DNA of 64,000 bases from a virus: positions 1 through 64,000 of IMG/VR virus record IMGVR_UViG_3300048088_000336. One strand, 5' to 3'. This document shows positions 32,206-40,141 of the stretch, piece after piece (the stretch's first letter is position 1; each line of letters begins with the position of its first letter). The position numbers and the translations under genes were made by a program. The notes under the pieces are model-generated. The model did no database searches. It had not been told where the DNA came from and saw only the letters and a list, made by a program, of their open reading frames with translations.

Positions 32206-32778
32206 GTGTCTGATCGCGTTCTCGACCCCGGTTTCGCCTACCACGACCGCACCCAGGACCCCGCGTCACCGCCCATAGTCGACACAGTCGACACCAACGG
32301 GCACGCCCCCCTGTCGAGCCTGGACGACCTGCGGTTGGCGCTGGAGCAGTCCGATGCGGTCGCCCAGCAGGAGTTCGAGGACTACATCCTGTTCGGGCCG
32401 GGCAAAGTGATCCGCTTAACGTGCTCCACGGACCTGGCCCAACACGACCTGAAGTCCGACCAGTTGGCCGCGATCCCCCGCGCCTACCGGCGCAAACGCA
32501 TGCCCGATGCCACGAAAATGAATGAGGCCGAGGCCCTGGGTCGGGTCATCGGGCGGCAAACTCTCGAGATCGCGCTGCGCCAAGCCGACGGCAGTTACCG
32601 GGCCATGCCGGGCACGTTCGCCGACGCCAACATTCTGACCGCGTTCGGTGCCGCTGAGGTTCATGTCGCGGTCGGTCGGGTGTTCGCCAACGACGCCTAC
32701 CTGATTCGTGCGGGTGAGGAACTGCTCGAAGCGTGCGGCTACGGGGAGACCAGGCCGGGTGACGGGGGCCCTACGTAA
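32206..32778 (+). CDS. Tail assembly chaperone, short (G-type) form
   Basis: 190 residues ending at the zero-frame TAA. It has the usual position before the tape measure and a polar helical composition. Such proteins coat the tape measure during tail assembly and are absent from the virion. A slippery heptamer lies two codons before the end, so a longer fusion is also expected. TGAGGAG precedes the GTG. Confidence 0.8.
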   Translation: MSDRVLDPGFAYHDRTQDPASPPIVDTVDTNGHAPLSSLDDLRLALEQSDAVAQQEFEDYILFGPGKVIRLTCSTDLAQHDLKSDQLAAIPRAYRRKRMPDATKMNEAEALGRVIGRQTLEIALRQADGSYRAMPGTFADANILTAFGAAEVHVAVGRVFANDAYLIRAGEELLEACGYGETRPGDGGPT

Positions 32779-33011
32779 CGCCGGGCCCGCGCGAGCTGCT
32801 GCGGGAGGCGACGATCGAGTGGCTGGCCGGTTTGGGTCCGGTGCAGGAGGCCGCGATGGTGGCCCGGTTGTTTCGGCAGGATCCGGCCGCGCTGCTCGAC
32901 GACGCCGGGGATGAGTGGCCGATGCTGGTGCGGGTCGCCGCTGCCCGCTATGTGGTGCGCTGCGAGGAGGCCGCCGCGAAACGGGAGCGGGAGTCAGCGA
33001 AGGGCCCCTAG
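32206..33011 (+). CDS. Tail assembly chaperone, -1 frameshift fusion (GT-type)
   Basis: Slipping back one base at GGGCCCT (32766-32772) joins residue 189 of the short form to a -1 frame that stays open for 79 more codons to TAG at 33011, giving about 268 residues. The added part (LREATIEWLAGL, MLVRVAAARYVVRCEE) is helical. No good start codon or ribosome site serves the second frame alone, which supports frameshifting. The arrangement matches the lambda G/GT system and its equivalents in most long-tailed phages. Confidence 0.8.
32766..32772 (+). other. Slippery site GGGCCCT for -1 frameshift
   Basis: The heptamer reads G GGC CCT in the zero frame, an exact X XXY YYZ form. It lies 3 bases before the zero-frame TAA (32776-32778). 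Confidence 0.75.
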
Positions 33012-33076
33012 CCGCGTGTCGTGCCCGCTGGGGGCCTCGGGCGCTGCCACGATCACCGGGACTCGGGAGGTGATCG

Positions 33077-35611
33077 GTGGCTGAGGATGACGTGCATATC
33101 CATGCGTCCATGGACCGTGACGTCGCCGAGGCCCTGCACGCCACTGCTGATGCCGCTGTGGAAGCCGACCGGGAGTTGGGCAAGGTCGGGCGTACCGGGG
33201 AGAAAGCCGGTGAAGAACTCGACGCGGGGATGGACAAGGCCAAGAACTCCACCCAGCGGACCCGCAATGCTCTAGGTCAGTTCGTGGCGGCGGCGAACGC
33301 GGCCGGGAATGCGGCGACGTCGTCGGGCGCGAAGGCGGGGGCCGCCAGTCTCGGGTACACGAAGCTCGGCAGCTCCGTGAAGGGCGCTACGCAGGCCATC
33401 AACTCGTCGAATACTGGTGGCAAGAAGCAGGTCACGACGCTGGAGTCGTGGGCGAAGTCCGCCGATAAGGCGAGCAAGGCCACGGGTGGCCTGAAGTCGA
33501 TGATGATGCTGATCAAGTGGGGAACGATCCTCACGGGTGGTCAGGCCGTCGTCGGCATGCTGGTGAGTTTGGGTGCGGGCGCGGTCATGGCTGTGGGGCA
33601 CATGGCGCCGTTGGTGGGGGTGCTGGGGGCGCTCGGTCCGGCTGGGTTCCTCGCGGCGGCCAGCCTCAGCCTATTCAAGATCATCGGGCCGGATGTGGGT
33701 GCGATCCTGCGCCCGTTGACCAACGACTTCAAAGCCATGCGCCTGGAGATCTCCCAGGCCCTGGTGCCCGGCCTGCAAACCTTCAACCGGGAGATCCACG
33801 ACCGGCTGATCCCCACCCTGCACACCGGCCTGGTGTCCCTGGGGACGTCCTTCGGCACCGCCGCCGCGCACGTCGGCGACATGGTCACCCAGGCCCGCAC
33901 CGTGAGCCAGATCGGGGTGCTGTTCCACGGCATGGACCCGATCATCCAACTTCTGGCCAACTCCCTCGGGCACGTGCTGGTCACCCTGATCGGGCTCGCG
34001 ACGGCCGCGCTGCCGATGACGACGTCGATGGCCCAGGGCCTCGACCGGGTGACCACGAAACTCGACGCGTGGGCCAAACGCATGGAGGACAGCGGCAAGG
34101 CCCAAGCGTTCATGTCGCGGGCCTGGAATCAGATGAAGAACGACGGGAAAATCCTGGAGGACTTCATCGTCGGGCTGTACCACATTTTCGCGATCGCGGG
34201 CGGGGTCGCCCGGGATCAGCTCGGCGGCGGCATGGAGTCGGCGGCGGCGAAGTTCCGGGCGTGGACAACATCAGCCGACGGTGCGAAGCGGATCACCCAG
34301 TTCTTCCTTGACGCCATGCCGATCTTGCGGGAGACGGGTCTGCTGCTGCTGGCGCTCCTGCACGGGATCAGCGGGATCGGCACCAACCCTCAGGTCGCCG
34401 CCCTGATCGCGCAGATCCGCACGGAGCTGCTCCCGGCCCTGGGGGCGCTGTTCCACAACCTGTCCGGCGCCAGTTCCGGCGGGTTCGGTTCGGCCCTGGT
34501 CACGGCGTTCACGCAGATCGCCCTGGCCTTGTCGAAGATCCCTCTGGGTGGCTTGACCGACATCATCAAGGCGATCGGTGCACTAGCGGCGGTGATCTTG
34601 TGGCTGGTGAGCAACGTGCCCGGACTGGGGCCCGCGATCGGGATCTTCCTGACTTTGTTCACGGTGTTCGGGGCGGGCGCGAAGGTCACCAGTGTGATCT
34701 TGAAGGCCTTCGACAAGGTTGAGAGCATCCTGAAGTTCGCCAAGGCGACCAGTGCTCTGGGGCTCGTCCTGAAATGGATTGCACCGATCCTCGACGGGGC
34801 CGCGTGGGCGATCAAGGGCGTGGGCACGGCGATCGCGTTCGCCTGGGACGCCAGTCCCATCGGGATGATCGTATTGGGCATCACCGCCCTAGTGTTGATC
34901 TTCATCTACCTGTGGAACAAGTACGCGTGGTTCCGTGACGGGGTCAAAGCCATCGGCGCGGCCGTCGTCGATGCGTTCATCTGGATGGCCAAGGCGGCTG
35001 CCGCCCCGTTCGTCGAACTCTGGAACCTGATCAAGGACACCTACAATCTGATCGCCAGAGGCTGGAACTCGATCCCCACGATCACCATCCCGTCCTGGAT
35101 CCCCCTGGTCGGCGGGACCGCGTTCACCCTGCCGAAAATGCCGCTGCTCGCTGAGGGTGGCGTCATCGAGCACAGCATGGCCATCGTGGGCGAGCAGGGC
35201 CCGGAAGCCCTCGTGCGGGGCGGGCAGTTCCTGGGCATGGTCGGCATGAACGGCCCGGAGCTGCGCACCGACCTGCCCCGGGGCGGATATGTGGTGCCCA
35301 ACCTGTCCACCCTGAACCGATTCCCGCTACTGGCCGACCGGCTCCCCTCTTCGGTCGCTGACGCGGTCGCCGGGGCCATGCCCGGTTACGGGGCGCTGCT
35401 GGCGCGCGGCAACGCCGCACCGGGTGGGGCGAACGTGTCGGTCAACGTCGACACCGGATCGGATGCGGTGGTCAACGCGATCCATGACCTGGCCGCCGCT
35501 GTCATGTCGAGCAACCGCAACCCCGTACCGCCCCCGATCGTGCCGAGGGACAACTCCCGGCTGGCCGCGATGTCGGAACGGTACAAGTACAGCTCCCCCA
35601 GGAGACCGTGA
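33077..35611 (+). CDS. Tape measure protein
   Basis: 844 residues, the largest gene of the tail module. It has a charged N-terminal helix region, several long hydrophobic segments in the middle (residues about 140-200 and 500-660), and the tape-measure C-terminal mark LAEGGVIEHSMAIVGEQGPEALVRGG. It sets tail length and may help DNA cross the membrane. At roughly 1.5 angstrom per residue it suggests a tail near 125 nm. GTG 33077 follows GGGAGG by 6 bases. Confidence 0.9.
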   Translation: MAEDDVHIHASMDRDVAEALHATADAAVEADRELGKVGRTGEKAGEELDAGMDKAKNSTQRTRNALGQFVAAANAAGNAATSSGAKAGAASLGYTKLGSSVKGATQAINSSNTGGKKQVTTLESWAKSADKASKATGGLKSMMMLIKWGTILTGGQAVVGMLVSLGAGAVMAVGHMAPLVGVLGALGPAGFLAAASLSLFKIIGPDVGAILRPLTNDFKAMRLEISQALVPGLQTFNREIHDRLIPTLHTGLVSLGTSFGTAAAHVGDMVTQARTVSQIGVLFHGMDPIIQLLANSLGHVLVTLIGLATAALPMTTSMAQGLDRVTTKLDAWAKRMEDSGKAQAFMSRAWNQMKNDGKILEDFIVGLYHIFAIAGGVARDQLGGGMESAAAKFRAWTTSADGAKRITQFFLDAMPILRETGLLLLALLHGISGIGTNPQVAALIAQIRTELLPALGALFHNLSGASSGGFGSALVTAFTQIALALSKIPLGGLTDIIKAIGALAAVILWLVSNVPGLGPAIGIFLTLFTVFGAGAKVTSVILKAFDKVESILKFAKATSALGLVLKWIAPILDGAAWAIKGVGTAIAFAWDASPIGMIVLGITALVLIFIYLWNKYAWFRDGVKAIGAAVVDAFIWMAKAAAAPFVELWNLIKDTYNLIARGWNSIPTITIPSWIPLVGGTAFTLPKMPLLAEGGVIEHSMAIVGEQGPEALVRGGQFLGMVGMNGPELRTDLPRGGYVVPNLSTLNRFPLLADRLPSSVADAVAGAMPGYGALLARGNAAPGGANVSVNVDTGSDAVVNAIHDLAAAVMSSNRNPVPPPIVPRDNSRLAAMSERYKYSSPRRP

Positions 35612-36312
35612 TGGCACTGGCTGTGATCCGGGACCCCGTGAGCGGGGTGAACTTCACCGGCGTGCCCGGACGGCGGGCCTATTTGATAACAGAGGACGGG
35701 GCCCTGTCGTTCTCTTTCGATTTCGCCCCCCCGGTAATCGAATACTCGGTGCTGGAGCAGGACTGGGTGCAGGTCGAACGGGTCGGGCTGGTCCCGTTGC
35801 TGGTGCGCAAAGCCGACAAACTGGAGACGATCAAGTTCTCGGTCAATCTGGGGGGCAAGGACGGGGACTTCTACGCCGATCAGGGCCCGCACATCGTGGC
35901 CCTGAAGGCGGTGGTGAAGTCCCGGGCGCGAGTGATGATGCGCTACTCCGATCATGAGGCCGGGCTGTGGCGGATCACGACCGCGTCGATCTCCTCGGTA
36001 CTGCGCGACCCGGACACCAACGGCATCATCCGGGCGACCGCTGACATCACCATGACCCAGGCCAGTGAGATCGCTCCCGGTGTCGGGCCGGTGTCGGCTC
36101 CTGCGGCACCGCAACCGGTCGCTCCCGCCGCAGCGGCGAGCACAGCCCCGGCACGGACGTACACGGTGGCGGCGGGGGACACGCTGTGGGGGATCGCGCA
36201 GAAGTTCTACAACAACGGCAACCGCTGGCCGGTCATTTTCGACGCGAACCGGGACAAGGTCGCCTCCCCGCAGACCCTGGCCATCGGCACACAGTTGATC
36301 ATCCCACCGTAG
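35611..36312 (+). CDS. LysM-domain tail/baseplate protein
   Basis: 233 residues. The N-terminal 155 residues are a strand-rich structural domain. A Pro/Ala linker leads to a C-terminal LysM domain (YTVAAGDTLWGIAQKFYNNG to LIIPP). LysM proteins follow the tape measure in many contractile tails (T4 gp53-like, gpX-like) and sit at the tube-baseplate junction. The ATG overlaps the tape measure stop. Confidence 0.8.
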   Translation: MALAVIRDPVSGVNFTGVPGRRAYLITEDGALSFSFDFAPPVIEYSVLEQDWVQVERVGLVPLLVRKADKLETIKFSVNLGGKDGDFYADQGPHIVALKAVVKSRARVMMRYSDHEAGLWRITTASISSVLRDPDTNGIIRATADITMTQASEIAPGVGPVSAPAAPQPVAPAAAASTAPARTYTVAAGDTLWGIAQKFYNNGNRWPVIFDANRDKVASPQTLAIGTQLIIPP

Positions 36313-36321
36313 GAGGTTGCC

Positions 36322-36504
36322 ATGCCCTGGTACAACGGTCTCGGCGCGCTGCTCGTCGGCATCATTCTCGTCGTCGTCAACTCGTACCTGCCGCCACCGC
36401 TATCCACCTTGTGCTACATCGTGGGGATCATCCTGGCGATCGTCGGGCTGATCCTGCTGGTGCTCGGTCTCATCCGGGGCCCCGGCCCGTTCACGCGAGT
36501 CTGA
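36322..36504 (+). CDS. Small membrane protein
   Basis: 60 residues: two membrane segments (LGALLVGIILVVV and YIVGIILAIVGLILLVLGLI) joined by a Pro-rich turn. AGGAGG precedes the ATG at good distance. Unknown function; its place among baseplate genes is unusual. Confidence 0.7.
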   Translation: MPWYNGLGALLVGIILVVVNSYLPPPLSTLCYIVGIILAIVGLILLVLGLIRGPGPFTRV

Positions 36505-36559
36505 CCGCCCCACTATAGAAAACGTCGAGGGCAGTTTGCGATGACGACCAGGCCTGCCG

Positions 36560-36865
36560 GTGCGCCGGGTGTCGGCATGCCACGAAGGCAGCGCTGCCGC
36601 TGGCTTCGGCGCGGATCCCCGCTTGCGTGGCGCGACGTGCAGCCACGCGAGCAGGGCATCCAAACCAACCTGGTTAGCCACAACGCGGCCGGGGAATCGC
36701 GGCGAAGCACTGCGGTTCAGGATCGACCGGCGCGTCGAGGCAGCCGAATGCTCCGGCGTGTTCGGCGAGGGCGAGATCATTCCATTCGCGGAGTGCCGCG
36801 TGGGCACGGGCGGGTGGGGACTGTTCACAGGGTGGATTCATCCACAAAGGCGACCATGCCCATAA
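36560..36865 (+). CDS. Uncertain small gene
   Basis: 101 residues from GTG 36560. G/C-rich third positions and a plausible protein (RFRIDRRVEAAECSGVFGEGE, RVGTGGWGLFTGWIHP) favour this frame in the second half. A rival ATG frame (36541-36939) and the minus strand are also open here. Function unknown. Composition of the stretch from 36505 is more mixed than its surroundings, so it may be an insertion. Confidence 0.35.
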   Translation: MRRVSACHEGSAAAGFGADPRLRGATCSHASRASKPTWLATTRPGNRGEALRFRIDRRVEAAECSGVFGEGEIIPFAECRVGTGGWGLFTGWIHPQRRPCP

Positions 36866-36939
36866 CAACGAAGGCAATCACCTACAGGTGTCCCATTTGT
36901 GGCACTCTGCGTGACCAGCGTGTCGTTGAGGTGACGTGA
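36856..36939 (+). CDS. Zinc-knuckle micropeptide
   Basis: 27 residues with one CPIC pair (YRCPICGTLR). AAAGG lies 5 bases before the ATG, and the stop overlaps the hub start (TGATG), so it may be a translated leader coupled to the hub gene. Confidence 0.45.
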   Translation: MPITTKAITYRCPICGTLRDQRVVEVT

Positions 36940-38804
36940 TGGCCGCAGGTCAGATCCATCTCACCGGACCCCAGGTCGCCGCGCTCGTCGCCGAGGTGAA
37001 CTTCCCCCCACAAGATCGCGTAACCATGGTGGCGATCGCTAAAGCCGAGTCCGGCTGGACCGTCGATGCGATCAACACCGCCAACTCCAACGGATCCGTC
37101 GACCGGGGCCTATTTCAGATCAACAGTGTGCACTCGCAATACAATGCACAACAGCTACTTTCCGACCCCCGCTACAACACCCAGGCCGCGAAAGACATCT
37201 ACGATTCCCAGGGCCTGCAAGCATGGTCGACCTACAACGCGGGCGCCCAAACCCCGTACATGGCTGAGTCCGCGCAAGCCGTCGCCAACGCCGGGGGGCT
37301 CACCGGACTGCCCCCGGTGGCCGGATCCGACCCGGCGAGCCAAACCGTGGTCTACGGGCCGCCCGGTGGGGAGGAAGTTCGGGCGGGTAAGGCGTTCCCG
37401 CTGGAGTTCAACACCCCCACCGCCGACGGGTCGATCGGGGTGCTGCGCATCATGGGCACTCAGATCGCCGACAGCATCGGCATGAAGATCATAAACGAGC
37501 CGACGTTCCGGGCCGCCATGGATCAAGTCCCGCACATCACCATGAGCGTCATCGACCCCGGCTTCACCCAATCGAGCGCGAAACTGTTCACTCCCGGCAA
37601 CCTCGTCACCTGGCGCGACGCCATCCTGCGCACCGACACCGTCGCCTACGTGCCCGGCGACCACGGGCAGGGAGAAGCCGACGTCACCGCCGAAGACGAC
37701 ATCGTCCACGCGCTGAAACAGCTACGCGGACCGCACACCGCATCCAACATCGACGCCGTCACCTGGCTGTTCCAAGAGATCTCCACCGTCGGCTACGACC
37801 CCACGAAGTTCCTCCTCGGCGAGTCCGTGCCCACCCAAACCACCATCGCCCGCGACGTGTGGGACCCGTCCATGGGTGTCGTCGCCGACACCGAGTTCCC
37901 CTCGGCGTGGACTACCGTCGTGCGCCTCGCCCGCGAACTCGGAAAATGGGTGTTCATCTCCGGGCGTCGCATCATCTTCGGCTCCGCCCAGTTCGCGATG
38001 GCGTGGGCCGCCGCCGCGCCCGTGCGCATCGGCTGGGTTGGCGCCCCCCCGGAGGAGATGTTCATCGACATCCCCACCACCGTGCGGGCCACCATCGCCG
38101 ACCGGGTACAAACCTTGCAGGTCAAAGGCCGGGTACCGCACGCCCGCGCCGCGCTGTTCCGCCCCGGTGTGCCCGTGGACTGCTACGGGGTCATGGGCGT
38201 CGACAACACCCCGTCGATCAACCCAGCGAACACGTTCGCCGCCCCCATCCGCATGATGGTCAGCGACATCGAGCACGTGCTCGCCACCGACACCGACGGC
38301 GCCGACGTCACCCTCATCGAACCCGTCAACCCCATCCCCCAGCCACCCGGTTCGACGAACAACCCCAACGCGCCGGGCGGGCCCGGTGGGGCGGTCGGGG
38401 TCACCGGTGGCGGGGCGGACGGGCAGATCGAGACGTTCGTCCGCAACGCGCTACAGGAGACCGGCAAAACCTACGTCTACGGCGCAACCCCGGCCGCATC
38501 AGACCCGGACCCGCGCGCCTTCGACTGCTCAAGCCTCGTGCAGTGGGCCGCGACCCGCGCGGGGATCCCCAACGTGCCCCGCACCTCGGAGCAGCAGATC
38601 GCCGCCTGCGACCTGATCAGCGTGCCGACCGCCATCAACACGAGAGGCGCGCTCCTGCACCAACCCGGGCACATCGCCATCTCACTGGGCAACGGCCGCA
38701 CCATTGAGGCCTCCCAGGACGGGGTGCCCGTCGGGCAGCTCAACGCCACCGGCCGCAGTTGGGATCAGGGCGGCAAACTGCGGGGCGCGAAGGGCTACCT
38801 GTGA
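36939..38804 (+). CDS. Baseplate hub with transglycosylase and NlpC/P60 domains
   Basis: 621 residues in three parts. Residues about 20-110 are a lysozyme-like transglycosylase (IAKAESGW with Glu37, GLFQINSVHS, AWSTYNAG). Residues about 140-490 are a hub-like structural region. Residues about 495-621 are an NlpC/P60 endopeptidase with Cys530 in FDCSSLVQWA and His578 in PGHIAIS. The protein would open peptidoglycan ahead of the tail tube from the baseplate centre. Two different wall-cutting domains on one hub protein fit a Gram-positive host. Confidence 0.85.
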   Translation: MAAGQIHLTGPQVAALVAEVNFPPQDRVTMVAIAKAESGWTVDAINTANSNGSVDRGLFQINSVHSQYNAQQLLSDPRYNTQAAKDIYDSQGLQAWSTYNAGAQTPYMAESAQAVANAGGLTGLPPVAGSDPASQTVVYGPPGGEEVRAGKAFPLEFNTPTADGSIGVLRIMGTQIADSIGMKIINEPTFRAAMDQVPHITMSVIDPGFTQSSAKLFTPGNLVTWRDAILRTDTVAYVPGDHGQGEADVTAEDDIVHALKQLRGPHTASNIDAVTWLFQEISTVGYDPTKFLLGESVPTQTTIARDVWDPSMGVVADTEFPSAWTTVVRLARELGKWVFISGRRIIFGSAQFAMAWAAAAPVRIGWVGAPPEEMFIDIPTTVRATIADRVQTLQVKGRVPHARAALFRPGVPVDCYGVMGVDNTPSINPANTFAAPIRMMVSDIEHVLATDTDGADVTLIEPVNPIPQPPGSTNNPNAPGGPGGAVGVTGGGADGQIETFVRNALQETGKTYVYGATPAASDPDPRAFDCSSLVQWAATRAGIPNVPRTSEQQIAACDLISVPTAINTRGALLHQPGHIAISLGNGRTIEASQDGVPVGQLNATGRSWDQGGKLRGAKGYL

Positions 38805-39784
38805 GCATGCAACTGGCCGACTTCGGCACCACGCATCGGGCGATCGTCATCTCGACCACCGCTCAGGGTGTCATCGTGGAGATCCCCACCCTGGCACCGA
38901 ACGCCCCTTGGGGTCCGATCCCGACGTGCGTACCGAACCTCGCGGCGGGTGAGGCGGTGATCGTCACCCAGATCTCCACCTCCCGCGACACCATGATCGT
39001 GATTGGACGGTCGCCGGGCCGGGCCCCGACCATCGGGGAGATCCCCTCCCTGGCGACCACCCTGGCCGCGATCACCGGCGCGGCGACCGCTCTGACGACA
39101 CGGGTCGGCACCGATGAAGGACTGATCGTCGCTAGCGGGTCCGCGATCACCGCCCTCCAAAGTCGGGCGACCACCGATGAGGGCCTGATTAACGGCAACA
39201 CCTCGGCGATCACCGCGCTACAAAGCAGGGCGACCACCGACGAAGGACTCATCACCACCAACACCACCGCGATCGCCACCACCAACACGGCCGCCACCGC
39301 GTTGACCACACGGGTCACCACCCTGGAGGACACGACCCGCATCGGCGCCACCCGATACGTCTTCCAGGCCGCCGACATTCAGATCAACAACACCACCACC
39401 CCCCAAGCAACCAGCCTGACCCTGCCGGTGATCGCGGGCGCCACCTACGAATGGGAAGCGTTGCTCATCGTCGACTCGCTCCCGGCCGCCAACTGCAAAA
39501 TCACGTTCGTGGTGCCCACCGGCACCTCCAACCCGCGCGTCGCCCCCTGGTTCTCCGGCGACCCCGCAGGCAACGCCGCGATCTGGCACGACGTGTTCGA
39601 CGGGCCCTCCTACGTGATGGGCGCCAAAACCGGTGGCGGCATGATGAGTTCCCGACCCGCTGGCGGGGTCATCATCGGGGCCACAGCGGGCAGCTTCGCC
39701 ATCCAGTACGGGCAGAACGTCTCCGACGTATCCCTCGTGGTGTTCAAAGCCGGATCGAAGCTGAAGATGACTCGGGTGTCCTGA
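38801..39784 (+). CDS. Baseplate spike-like protein with repeat coil
   Basis: 327 residues. The N-terminal 85 residues fit a gpV-like OB domain (DFGTTHRAIVISTTAQGVIVEI). Residues about 90-185 are a helical repeat in which AITALQSRATTDEGLI recurs almost exactly, as in trimeric coiled coils. The last 140 residues are a strand-rich head with ATSLTLPVIAGATYEWEAL. It probably forms the central spike or a short fibre. GTG 38801 overlaps the hub stop (GTGA); ATG 38807 is possible. Confidence 0.7.
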   Translation: MSMQLADFGTTHRAIVISTTAQGVIVEIPTLAPNAPWGPIPTCVPNLAAGEAVIVTQISTSRDTMIVIGRSPGRAPTIGEIPSLATTLAAITGAATALTTRVGTDEGLIVASGSAITALQSRATTDEGLINGNTSAITALQSRATTDEGLITTNTTAIATTNTAATALTTRVTTLEDTTRIGATRYVFQAADIQINNTTTPQATSLTLPVIAGATYEWEALLIVDSLPAANCKITFVVPTGTSNPRVAPWFSGDPAGNAAIWHDVFDGPSYVMGAKTGGGMMSSRPAGGVIIGATAGSFAIQYGQNVSDVSLVVFKAGSKLKMTRVS

Positions 39785-39832
39785 TCAGCGCGCCCCCCGG
39801 ATCGGCGCCGCGCGACATGCCAGGATGCCCGC

Positions 39833-40141
39833 GTGGCTGCCGTCTGGGATTTTCCCTTCACGCTAGGGCCGGGCGGGGCCGTAGCCGTGGTCGACCAGGA
39901 CTCCGACCGGGACATCGAGAATTTGATCGCCGCCGCCCTCTACACGCGCCCCGGTGAACGCATCCAAGCACCCACGTTCGGGATCTCCGACCCGGCGTTC
40001 GTCGGCTGGGAGGCCCCCTCATTGAACCGGCACCTGCTCGATTTCGGACCGCACGTCGACGTGACCTCCGTTGTCGTGGCCCGGCGTGAGGACGGCCGCG
40101 AAGAGGTCACCGTGTCCTGGCAGCGGAAAGAGTCCACGTGA
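39833..40141 (+). CDS. Baseplate wedge protein, gp25/gpW-like
   Basis: 102 residues with the gp25 pattern: DIENLIAAALYTRPGERIQAPTFGI and the closing strands EEVTVSWQRK. It is a conserved baseplate wedge part that starts sheath assembly. The stop overlaps the baseplate J start (GTGA). Confidence 0.88.
   Translation: MAAVWDFPFTLGPGGAVAVVDQDSDRDIENLIAAALYTRPGERIQAPTFGISDPAFVGWEAPSLNRHLLDFGPHVDVTSVVVARREDGREEVTVSWQRKEST

Noticed and set aside
39110-39310. CRISPR-like direct repeats
   Set aside because: The repeats are in frame within the spike gene and encode coiled-coil units; there is no unique-spacer pattern.
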